From positions 13,344 to 77,343 of the forward strand of contig CAYVRC010000006.1 of the NCBI GenBank assembly GCA_964453205.1: DNA of 64,000 nt. Direction: 5' to 3'. Positions 57,100-64,000 of the stretch are shown one piece after another. A program made the translations under genes and the position numbers. A model generated the notes under the pieces. That model worked only from the letters and a program-made list of their open reading frames with translations, ran no database searches and was not told where the DNA came from. The stretch's first letter is position 1. Every line of letters starts with the position of its first letter. This stretch comes from Crateriforma sp964453205 (GTDB taxonomy: Bacteria > Planctomycetota > Planctomycetia > Pirellulales > Pirellulaceae).

Positions 57100-57163
57100 A
57101 TTGGATTCAGAACGGCTCGACCGATCAACTCGGGCCGATACCGGGCTTCTGTCAGATCAGGTG

Positions 57164-58390
57164 TTAGCGATCGGTGAAGTCCAAGTACCACCAGCCGTCG
57201 TCCCATTCCAAACTGACCTTACGCCATCCCAACGGAACCTGTGGGTAGGGGTAGAAGGGGCCGATGTAGGGAAACGCCGAAGGGCTGTACTGTTGCGGAT
57301 AGGTCACTGCGGCATAGTTCGGGTAAGCCGCATAGCCTGGCCAAGCGTAGTTGGGCAGGTAAGGCTGGTCATATCGCGGAGCACCGCCGCCGGCGTAGCC
57401 ACCCATCGGAACGGGCTGGCCCATGACCGGAGCACCGACCGGCTGTCCCATCATTTGACTGGCCGGAGCCGCCTGCATGGGAGCCCCCGCGTTCATCCGG
57501 TAGGGTGCGGGTCGCATGGGCACCGCACCGCCGGCGGAAGCCGGTTGGACCTGAACTTGTTGCAGATTGGAAACCGGCTGAATCGGTGCCGGCTGGACCG
57601 GTGCCGGGATCACTCGGATGTCACCGCGGACGCCGCCCACACCGGGGGTTTGTCCGACCAGTTGCATGATCAGCTCACGTTGGGTGGCCGAGCGGGTCTT
57701 GCCGATGAGATTGACGACGCCCCCCGTGGTGGAAACGTCGACGCCAAAACCTTTCAGTTCGCCGCGTTTTTGCGCCTCACCGAGTGTCGTCAGGACGGCC
57801 TGAGTCAGTTCCTCGTCCGTCGTCGCCTCGGCGATCGGTTCGGCGGCGATCGGTTCGGCGGTGATCGGCTCGCTGAGCGGTTCGGCGGCGGCGGTCGTGG
57901 CGATTTCGCCGGGCATGACTTCCGGGGCCGCGAGGCCCGGTTTATCCGGCCGGTTGTCCGGTCGGACATTCAGCTGGTCGTCTTTTTGGCGGATCGATGC
58001 CGCGGTTTTCGCCAGGGCTTCGCGGAAACTGAAACCTTCGTCGGCTTTGACCGTCGCGGTGGGCCGGACGACTTTGGCGGCGGGTTGTTTCGCGTTGACG
58101 ACAACTTCGTCAACGATTTCGTTGATGCCTTGGATGCCGTCGGCGGCAGCGAGGACCAACTTCTTTTGGTCGGCGGCCGAGACGTTGCCGCGGAACAGGA
58201 CGACGCCGTCGTCGACCTTCATGTCCAGCGTAAAGTCTTTCAGCTCACCGGAATCGCGACCTTCGCGAAGTTTTTCGATGATTTGTGCTGCGATTTCGCG
58301 GTCACCGGCAAAGCCGGCCGACTGCCAAACGCCCGTGGATCCCAGCGCCGCGATCGCCGCCAACGCTAAGCCGTAATAGTTTCGTCGCAT
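57164..58390 (-). CDS. Exported protein with two BON-like domains and Pro/Gly/Tyr-rich tail
   Basis: About 408 residues from ATG at 58390, which has a strong GGGAGG Shine-Dalgarno. A signal peptide precedes a BON domain (about 30-100; ELKDFTLDMKVDDGVVLFRG). A second BON-like region follows an EPIAAEPI linker (about 185-250; KGFGVDVSTTGGVVNLIGKT). The tail is rich in Pro, Gly, Ala, Met and Tyr. It is probably an envelope protein; the ligand or partner is unknown. A terminator follows. Confidence 0.85.
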   Translation of the reverse strand: MRRNYYGLALAAIAALGSTGVWQSAGFAGDREIAAQIIEKLREGRDSGELKDFTLDMKVDDGVVLFRGNVSAADQKKLVLAAADGIQGINEIVDEVVVNAKQPAAKVVRPTATVKADEGFSFREALAKTAASIRQKDDQLNVRPDNRPDKPGLAAPEVMPGEIATTAAAEPLSEPITAEPIAAEPIAEATTDEELTQAVLTTLGEAQKRGELKGFGVDVSTTGGVVNLIGKTRSATQRELIMQLVGQTPGVGGVRGDIRVIPAPVQPAPIQPVSNLQQVQVQPASAGGAVPMRPAPYRMNAGAPMQAAPASQMMGQPVGAPVMGQPVPMGGYAGGGAPRYDQPYLPNYAWPGYAAYPNYAAVTYPQQYSPSAFPYIGPFYPYPQVPLGWRKVSLEWDDGWWYLDFTDR

Positions 58391-58627
58391 GGAATGCCTC
58401 CCTACAGTCCTGAATCGCTCACCGGTTAGACCGATAACTGAAAAGCCGAGCCGCTCCGCGCGGTCCCTGGGGTATCGCAATCTTTGGACGACTGCACCTT
58501 TCCAGCGGCCTGTTCAGACCGGTGTTATGCTCTGTTTCGGTTATGGCGGAGCATTCAAGGTAGGTTTTTTCCGATTTTACCCATGATTCCTTTGTTGCGG
58601 CCTGAGGGGGCCGGCCGGAGCCGGGCG

Positions 58628-58996
58628 TCACGAGCGTCGCCGAAACGCTCGGATCACTGCGCCGAGCGTCAAGATCAGGCCGAACGTCGGTGCCAGGACC
58701 AGAATCAAGCGTGGCTGAGCGGCGACGATCGCCAGCCCCGCCACGCCGGCGGCCAGGATCGCCGGCGGAAACCAACGTGCCGGCCGCCGCAGGGAATCCC
58801 ACGCCAGCCAGATCGCGGCGAACACCAGGCCGATGCGAAAGCAGGCCGCCGAGACGAACAGCGACGAGGACGTCTGTCCCCAGGTCCGAACCGCGATCGC
58901 CGCGGCGATCAATCCGACCGACAGGAAAAGCGTCAGCCATCGGCGGAAATCGACGCGTCGGCCGGCGAAAGTCGATGGGGCAGAATCGTCAGACAT
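58628..58996 (-). CDS. Small membrane protein of unknown function
   Basis: 122 residues, four hydrophobic segments (RRWLTLFLSVGLIAAAIAVR, SLFVSAACFRIGLVFAAIWL, FPPAILAAGVAGLAIVAAQP, RLILVLAPTFGLILTLGAVI). The C-terminus is RAFRRRS. No family is recognised. It lies on the minus strand upstream of the BON gene and may share its transcript. Confidence 0.65.
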   Translation of the reverse strand: MSDDSAPSTFAGRRVDFRRWLTLFLSVGLIAAAIAVRTWGQTSSSLFVSAACFRIGLVFAAIWLAWDSLRRPARWFPPAILAAGVAGLAIVAAQPRLILVLAPTFGLILTLGAVIRAFRRRS

Positions 58997-59595
58997 AGAC
59001 GTCTAGTCTAGGAGGTTCTTGGAAACGGGTGCCACCCCGCGGCCGGGACGCTCGGCACATCCGGGCCAGACGCACCGATCGGCGGGAACCCCGGCCGACA
59101 CCTTATCCGGCCGAGTTGATCCGATCCGGCCATGGGGCGAGCAGCAACGCACGTTATTTCACGTCGCAGCGAGGATAGTGGATCTTCCTGTCCAATCGCA
59201 TTAAAGACTTGGAGGGTTTTCGCTCGACACTATGTCTCGGGAAGAGGTCCCTTTGACTGAGTCTTTCCGGTTTTCCGTTTGCAGCTCGATAACTTCGTTC
59301 GAGCTTTCGGACAGGGAACCGGATTCGGCTGGTGGCAGTCCAATACTTCGGAACGACCCAGGGGGGAATCTGGGAACGCATTTGTGACACGCGGCCTGAG
59401 GCCGAAGAATCGATTCAACGGAGTCGGCTTTTCGGTGTCAGAAAACGAGTGACGAAAGCAGACACCTGTTGGTTTCGGATCGCAACGGCGACGCGAAACA
59501 CCGAGTCAGCATCGGACTTTTCCGATCGTCGGTGCGTAGTGGAAGTTGGAGCGATGCGGATTCGGCCGGCCGTCTGTCGCAGCTTCTACCCTTGA

Positions 59596-59631
59596 GCGGC
59601 CACGTGTTTTCGTGGTCCGCCGACACTTTTT
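59596..59631 (+). terminator. Terminator-like hairpin inside the noncoding interval
   Basis: GCGGCCACG pairs with CGTGGTCCGC (59596-59604 with 59611-59620, one bulged T), loop TGTTTT. A run of six T follows at 59626-59631, five bases after the stem. It may end a small RNA transcribed from about 59160 onwards or attenuate the regulator transcript. Confidence 0.4.
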
Positions 59632-59810
59632 TGTGACAACCAAAACCGCGAGGATCCCGTTCGGGGAGCGTCTTGCAGGACGCGAGCCGGCAGGCCCAGA
59701 CCCAGCGTGATGAAACACTTGCCACACACGACGACCAACCCACTGGACGACGAGTTCGATCGATCAGGACCGATCGAGTGCAAGCGTGGACCCACGAACA
59801 AAGGCCACCG

Positions 59811-59837
59811 AACAATGGTTACAGACGCACCATTGTT
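59811..59837. promoter_or_regulatory. 9-bp inverted repeat upstream of the HTH/pseudo-receiver gene
   Basis: AACAATGGT at 59811-59819 is the exact reverse complement of ACCATTGTT at 59829-59837, spacer 9 bases, centre about 53 bases before the start codon. It is either an operator (possibly autoregulatory) or an mRNA hairpin. Confidence 0.5.
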
Positions 59838-59876
59838 TGAAGGGAATATTCAACGAGGCGTTATGGAGAACCTAAT

Positions 59877-60449
59877 ATGAAGGTCTTCACAACTGGACAG
59901 GTCGCCAAGATCTGTAAAGTAGCACCCCGCACCGTATCGAAATGGTTCGATTCGGGGCGTTTGAAAGGTTACCGCATTCCTGGATCTCAGGACCGCCGTA
60001 TCCCGCGAGAGTATCTGATCAAATTCCTCAAAGAGCACGGCATGCCGCTGGGCGACCTTGAGGATGAGGCGATGGCCAAGTGCTTGATCGTCGCTCAGGA
60101 TCAGGTGCTGATCGAAAATCTGAAGCGAGAGCTTCCGCCCGAAAAATCGTTCAAAGTGGCTGTGGCCGCGAGCGGTTTCGAAGCGGGAATTCAAGCCGAG
60201 AGTTTCAATCCGGACTGTATCATCGTCGACTTCTCGATCGGCAAGATCGAGGCGGTGCAGATTTGCCAAAATCTGCGCAAGAACATCGACTTCACCGATA
60301 TCGTCTTGATTGCCCTGTTGCCCGACGACGGACAACCGATGAGCTTTGACCGCAGCAGCATCAACGAAACGTTCAAGAAGCCTTTCGACGCGCATTTGCT
60401 CGCCGAACGTCTCCGAACGCTGGTCGGTGCCAAGAAAGAGCTCGTCTGA
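59877..60449 (+). CDS. HTH (MerR/excisionase-like) plus pseudo-receiver domain regulator
   Basis: 190 residues, with GGAG about 8 bases before ATG. Residues 1-60 form a winged HTH of MerR/BldC type: TTGQVAKICKVAPRTVSKWF, SGRLKGYRIPGSQDRRIPRE. Residues about 68-185 look like a response-regulator receiver: KCLIVAQDQVLIENLKREL, CIIVDFSIGKIEAVQICQNL with a conserved Asp, and a Lys in TFKKPFD. The usual acidic pair after the first strand is replaced by AQ-D, and the Thr/Ser switch region reads LIALLP, so phosphorylation is doubtful. Domain order (DNA-binding first) is the reverse of normal regulators. A terminator follows at 60541. Confidence 0.85.
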   Translation: MKVFTTGQVAKICKVAPRTVSKWFDSGRLKGYRIPGSQDRRIPREYLIKFLKEHGMPLGDLEDEAMAKCLIVAQDQVLIENLKRELPPEKSFKVAVAASGFEAGIQAESFNPDCIIVDFSIGKIEAVQICQNLRKNIDFTDIVLIALLPDDGQPMSFDRSSINETFKKPFDAHLLAERLRTLVGAKKELV

Positions 60450-60540
60450 TCTACCGCAGACACGGCCTTGCTGATCCGCATCGGAGTGCTTTTCGACGCA
60501 CTCCGGTCCGTAAATGATCCTGAATGCCTCGTCGATCCGA

Positions 60541-60579
60541 AACGCCACCTGACTGCCGCGGTCAGGTGGCGTTTTTTTT
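60541..60579 (+). terminator. Intrinsic terminator of the HTH/pseudo-receiver gene
   Basis: AACGCCACCTGAC and GTCAGGTGGCGTT form a 13-bp stem with loop TGCCGC, followed by eight T. It lies 91 bases after the stop. Confidence 0.92.
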
Positions 60580-60687
60580 GGTCCGTCCCGAGAACTCAGG
60601 ACCATCGGTGGAGGAAAACGATGGGCATTTTGGTAACATCCCGGCTTTCCCAACCGCTCCCCCCGTTCGTCGACCGCTGTCTCCGCC

Positions 60688-61200
60688 TTGTCCCATTTCG
60701 ATCCTGACGGCAACCCTCATCTGGTCGATGTATCGGCCAAGTCCGCCACCGTCCGCGTGGCGACCGCGGCGGGACGTGTCGTCATGAACGCGGGGGCGGC
60801 CGAGCTGACGCGATCGGGGGCCAACCGCAAAGGCGACGTGCTGATGGTCGCCCGGTTGGCCGCCATCCAAGCCGCCAAGATGACCGAGCGGCTGATCCCG
60901 TTGTGTCACGCCATTGCGATCGAAGCGGTCGAGGTGGGGTTCGAATGGATCGAGGGGGAACCGACCGATCCGGACGTTTCCCAGACTCGCGTGTTGGAGT
61001 GCCGGGTCACGGTGCGGACGACCGCGAAAACGGGAGTCGAAATGGAAGCCATGTCGGGCGTTTCGGTCGCCTGTCTGACCGTTTACGACATGCTCAAATC
61101 GGTCGACCGCGGGATGATCCTGGGACCGATCCGCCTGATTTCCAAGTCGGGGGGCAAATCCGGGAACTTTCGGGTGAGCGATCCCCCCGCCGACGGATGA
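60688..61200 (+). CDS. moaC: Cyclic pyranopterin monophosphate synthase
   Basis: 170 residues. It matches MoaC throughout: HLVDVSAKSATVRVA, NRKGDVLMVARLAAIQAAKM, LIPLCHAIAIEAVEV, KTGVEMEAMSGVSVACLTVY and KSGGKSGNF. Together with MoaA it makes cPMP for the molybdenum cofactor. The start is TTG at 60688, supported by N-terminal homology and the lack of an ATG. Its stop overlaps a possible start of the polyprenyl synthetase (ATGA at 61197). Confidence 0.95.
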   Translation: MSHFDPDGNPHLVDVSAKSATVRVATAAGRVVMNAGAAELTRSGANRKGDVLMVARLAAIQAAKMTERLIPLCHAIAIEAVEVGFEWIEGEPTDPDVSQTRVLECRVTVRTTAKTGVEMEAMSGVSVACLTVYDMLKSVDRGMILGPIRLISKSGGKSGNFRVSDPPADG

Positions 61201-61224
61201 CCGGCGATCGCCCGACGCCTGGCC

Positions 61225-61306
61225 GGGGATGCCTGTCTGGGGATGCCTGCCCGTTTCGGGAAGGGCCCCCGGTTTCGATAAAGAGGGCCCCCGCTTTCGA
61301 TAAAGG
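61225..61306. repeat. Two small tandem duplications between moaC and the polyprenyl synthetase
   Basis: GGGGATGCCTG plus 3 bases recurs at 61225 and 61239 (14-bp unit). GGGCCCCCGGTTTCGATAAAG recurs at 61263 and 61285 (22-bp unit, 2 mismatches). Both suggest recent slippage in a poorly constrained stretch. Confidence 0.75.
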
Positions 61307-61436
61307 ACGTGTGAAGCTACTTTTGCGTTGCCGCAGTCGTTCCGCTCGCGGTTCAGTCGGAGGACGCGAATTTGTAGCGGGTCTGCCGAATCGATCGCCC
61401 GCCGACCCCGACTTTTACCCGCCGGAATGTAGTGCT

Positions 61437-62573
61437 GTGGATGTTGCCCCCGTGACGACCGTGAATCCGCCTGCCACGGGTGACGCCAAGGCCGGGTCCG
61501 GCAAAGGCGCGAACGCCGGTGTGGCTCGACGTGGCTGCGAACACGGCGGCCATCGCGGTGCCGGCAATGGCGTGTCGCAAAAACACGCCGCCGCAACGGG
61601 CTTGCGGGCGTTGAGTGAGCTTTACGGCCCGATCGCCGGGGAGTTGGCCGAAGTGGAAACCGGCTTTGTCCGCGAATTGAGAAGCCCGATCGAATCGCTC
61701 GCACCGGTGCTGCGTCACGGTACACAGCTCGGCGGCAAGCGTTTGCGGCCGGCCATGTTGCTGCTTGCCGGTGCGGCTGTCGGCCAGGTCGGCCGAGATC
61801 ACGTGACGATGGGGGTCGTGATCGAGATGGTCCACACCGCGACCCTGATTCACGACGACGTCTTGGACGACGCCACGACGCGTCGGCACGTCCCGACGAT
61901 CAATGCAAAGTGGAACACACACACGAGCATCCTGCTTGGCGATTACTTGTTCGCGCAGAGCTTTCGCTTGGCCGCGACGTTGCCATCGACCGAGGCGTGC
62001 CAGTGGGTCGGCGAAGCGGCCCGGTTGGTCTGCGAAGGCGAACTTCGCCAGGTCTTGGGGCGAGACTGGTTGGACTTGGACGAGCCGACGTACTTCGAAA
62101 TGATCCGCGGCAAAACCGCCGAATTGTGCCGGGTGGCAACAAAACTCGGCGCTCGACTCAGCGGGGCCGACGACGTGACTGTCGAATCGTTGTCGGCGTA
62201 CGGATGTGCGCTGGGCATCGCGTTTCAAATCGCGGACGACTATCTGGATTTGTGGGGTGACGATGACGCGATCGGCAAGACCTTGGGAACGGACCTGGCA
62301 CAAGGCAAATTGACCTTGCCGATCATTCGAATGTTGCAGACGTCCGACAGCGTAAGCCGGCGACGGGTCGAATCGGTTTTGTCGGGCCCGGCGGAGGGTC
62401 GGTACGCCGGCATCCGCGACGAGTTGCACTCCAGCGACGCGGCGGAGTACACGCGCGAAGTTGCCGAACGATTCCGCGACCAGGCGATCGAAGCGATCGT
62501 CGACCTGCCGGCCTCGGCGGCCAAACGTTCCTTGATCGCCATTGCCAATTTCGCGGTCGATCGGCGGTTCTGA
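61437..62573 (+). CDS. Polyprenyl (octaprenyl/heptaprenyl) diphosphate synthase
   Basis: About 378 residues from GTG at 61437. The first Asp-rich motif is HDDVLDDATTRR and the second is QIADDYLDLWGDD; the intervening chain-length region fits the trans-prenyltransferase family. ATG at 61197 (overlapping the moaC stop) and GTG at 61311 with AAGGA just upstream are alternatives; the sequence before about 61600 is low-complexity and the domain begins at GLRALSELYGPIAGELAE. It would make the side chain of menaquinone, matching the MqnA-MqnC gene. Confidence 0.9.
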   Translation: MDVAPVTTVNPPATGDAKAGSGKGANAGVARRGCEHGGHRGAGNGVSQKHAAATGLRALSELYGPIAGELAEVETGFVRELRSPIESLAPVLRHGTQLGGKRLRPAMLLLAGAAVGQVGRDHVTMGVVIEMVHTATLIHDDVLDDATTRRHVPTINAKWNTHTSILLGDYLFAQSFRLAATLPSTEACQWVGEAARLVCEGELRQVLGRDWLDLDEPTYFEMIRGKTAELCRVATKLGARLSGADDVTVESLSAYGCALGIAFQIADDYLDLWGDDDAIGKTLGTDLAQGKLTLPIIRMLQTSDSVSRRRVESVLSGPAEGRYAGIRDELHSSDAAEYTREVAERFRDQAIEAIVDLPASAAKRSLIAIANFAVDRRF

Positions 62574-62584
62574 GCCTTGGACGT

Positions 62585-64000
62585 TCAGGCCACCGCGACG
62601 GCGCAGATCTGGACGGGTTGGGCGTCCGCGGTGGCCGCGACTTGTGCCGTGGCGATCGCTTGTCCCACCAGGGTTCCAAAGTCGGCGTCGCCGACGGTTT
62701 CGGCGACTCCGATCGACACGCCGTGTTTGATCGAGTCGGAGGAGCCCAGCCGCAAGCTTTGCGCCGTCGCGCAGATCTGTTTGCCTCGCGCGACGGCCGT
62801 GTCGGTGTCGGCGCTGGGCATCACCAACAAGATCGTCTGATCGTCATGACATCCGATCCGATCGACGTTGCGAGAACTGGCGCGGACGACTTGAAGCAGC
62901 GATCGCATCTTGAAACTCGACGGTTCGCCGTTGAAGCGGATCGCCAGGACCTGTGTGCCCAAATCCATCGCCGCGCTCCGCCGCACGACCTCTTGGAACG
63001 ATTCCTCCATGGCCGCGATGTCGGGCAGGTAAGCGAACGCTCCGCCGGCGATTTTGCCGGGCTTGGCCGTGGTCTGGGAGCTCGTCACGGTTGACGCATC
63101 GGTTGCCGATTTGCGATCCGCACGAATCGGTGCCGGCTGTTCATCGGCGTCCGGATCGGTCGTCACTTGTCGGTCGGCGGCGGTCGTGTCGGACTTGGTT
63201 TTTGTCGGCCTCGACCCGCGGAGGGCGGCACTCGACGAGGCCTTTTTCGTCGCGGGACCTGGCAAATGGATCAATCGTGGGGTATCGCCGTCCATCCAGT
63301 GACCGCAATTGCGACCTTGATTCTTGGAGTGATACAGCGCGTCGTCGGCGCGTTGCAGCCACTGCTGGCTCGCTTCGTTGTCACTCAAGAAAGCCACCCC
63401 GAGACACGTCGTCACTCTCAAGCATTGATCCTCGAACAAAATCTCTCGTTGGCCGACTGCGACGCGTGCCTCTTCCAGTCGGCGGAGCGATTCTTCTCGC
63501 GTGCCCTCGTCCAACAGCACCGCGAACTCTTCGCCGCCGAAGCGGGCGACCATGCCGTGCGGCTGAAGTCGCGCGTTGAGAATTCCCGCGACGACTCGCA
63601 ACACTTCGTCGCCGGCGCGGTGACCGTAAACGTCATTGAACTGCTTGAAGTGGTCGACGTCCAACAAAGCCAACCCGCCACGGGGGCTGCCGAGGTGGTG
63701 ACGATGAAGAAAATGTTCATCAAATGCGCGGCGGTTGGCGACATGAGTCAGCGCGTCGGTTTGGGCTCGTTTCTCGGCCGACTCCAACCGCATCGCTTGC
63801 TCATGAATTCGCTTTTGCGCCGAGGTCAACTTCCGCTGCATGACTTCGTTCGCTTCGATCAACTCGTCCACGATATCACAGCCCAGGTACTCGACGACCG
63901 AGAGGTCCACTTGGCTCATCCAGTGAAAATCCCCGCAGGGAACGTCGATGATCCGCTGCACGTCCAAACGTGCGAACCACTGCTGCAGCGCTTCGATTAC
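62585..64000 (-). CDS. GGDEF diguanylate cyclase with N-terminal methyltransferase-like segment (partial, cut by right edge)
   Basis: Runs from 62585 to the right edge; the frame is open beyond TTG 63967, so the N-terminus is missing. The visible N-terminus contains RIIDVPCGDFHWMSQVDLS and VEYLGCDIVDELIEAN, which read like the SAM-binding start of a class I methyltransferase. A coiled helix (about 40-68) follows, then a GGDEF domain with GGEEF at 144-148 and DVDHFKQFND. After a disordered linker a second GGDEF-like half (HDDQTILLVMPSADT, GVSIGVAETV) lacks the GGDEF motif. It is probably an active cyclase through the first domain and may act with PilZ-type receptors. Confidence 0.85.
   Translation of the reverse strand, partial: VIEALQQWFARLDVQRIIDVPCGDFHWMSQVDLSVVEYLGCDIVDELIEANEVMQRKLTSAQKRIHEQAMRLESAEKRAQTDALTHVANRRAFDEHFLHRHHLGSPRGGLALLDVDHFKQFNDVYGHRAGDEVLRVVAGILNARLQPHGMVARFGGEEFAVLLDEGTREESLRRLEEARVAVGQREILFEDQCLRVTTCLGVAFLSDNEASQQWLQRADDALYHSKNQGRNCGHWMDGDTPRLIHLPGPATKKASSSAALRGSRPTKTKSDTTAADRQVTTDPDADEQPAPIRADRKSATDASTVTSSQTTAKPGKIAGGAFAYLPDIAAMEESFQEVVRRSAAMDLGTQVLAIRFNGEPSSFKMRSLLQVVRASSRNVDRIGCHDDQTILLVMPSADTDTAVARGKQICATAQSLRLGSSDSIKHGVSIGVAETVGDADFGTLVGQAIATAQVAATADAQPVQICAVAVA

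Larger units (their letters stand above)
58997..59876. other. Long 880-bp noncoding interval
   Basis: Several short open frames occur on both strands (59332-59595 plus; 59438-59815 minus), but none has family-like sequence, a start signal or a conserved context. Hairpins at 59283-59305 (AGCTCG/CGAGCT), 59596-59620 and 59811-59837 are the only structure I see. Confidence 0.6.

Noticed and set aside
59332..59815. Short frames on both strands in the 880-bp gap
   Set aside because: No ribosome-binding site, family resemblance or conserved context; Cys/Ser/Arg-rich like noncoding DNA.

Overview
The window looks like chromosomal DNA of a planctomycete, most likely in or near the Pirellulaceae. It is GC-rich and carries families concentrated in that phylum: a PSD1-type DUF1549/DUF1553 cytochrome followed by a DUF1501 protein, a DUF1559 pseudopilin-like protein with an H-X9-DG motif, a sulfatase, a WD40 Ser/Thr kinase coupled to an ECF sigma factor, a DUF6513/pterin-binding C1 protein and BON-domain proteins. 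The placement is inferred from gene content only. No prophage, transposase, CRISPR array, rRNA or plasmid gene was seen.

Layout. 169-6612 (minus) is a tightly overlapping MoxR / DUF58 / BatA-like VWA / VWA-amidotransferase-like operon. 6.7-11.9 kb holds the C1-type DUF6513 gene, an RluA-type pseudouridine synthase, a one-ORF MqnA-MqnC fusion of the futalosine menaquinone pathway and a small BON protein. 11.9-17.1 kb (minus) holds a HEAT-repeat lipoprotein, an O-antigen-ligase-like protein, a lipoprotein plus DUF1559 pair and a RarD-like transporter. 17.2-21.1 kb is the PSD1/DUF1501 pair. A tRNA-Ser(TGA) precedes a uracil phosphoribosyltransferase / nucleoside transporter operon. 23.6-29.6 kb holds an LRR protein, an HExxH protein that overlaps it antisense, a sulfatase and a PhoD-like phosphatase. 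At 29.7-32.8 kb an EpmB-like lysine aminomutase is divergent from EF-P, which is followed by MgtE. 32.8-35.8 kb is a NitT/TauT-type ABC transporter behind a structured leader. 35.8-44.0 kb holds secreted esterases, beta-propellers, a cyclopropane-fatty-acid-synthase-like methyltransferase and a gamma-glutamyltransferase. 44.1-48.1 kb is the sigma factor / kinase-WD40 operon. 48.4-64 kb holds two DUF1579-like secreted proteins, a lipase-like protein, adenine phosphoribosyltransferase, a Lon-substrate-binding-domain protein, PilZ, FolE, a conserved lipoprotein, a BON protein, an HTH/pseudo-receiver regulator, MoaC, a polyprenyl synthetase and a GGDEF protein cut by the right edge.

How the genes fit together. 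Several sets make biochemical sense: EF-P with its probable lysine-modifying partner; phosphoribosyltransferases and a nucleoside transporter for base salvage; MqnA-MqnC plus a polyprenyl synthetase for menaquinone; FolE and MoaC for pterin and molybdenum cofactor; and the sigma factor with a kinase that carries an apparent zinc anti-sigma motif. The observations I rate highest are the candidate cis-regulatory RNA at 32822-32893, the anti-sigma-like N-terminus of the kinase, the methyltransferase-like segment fused to a GGDEF domain, the MqnA-MqnC fusion, and the 660-bp antisense overlap near 24.0-24.7 kb.
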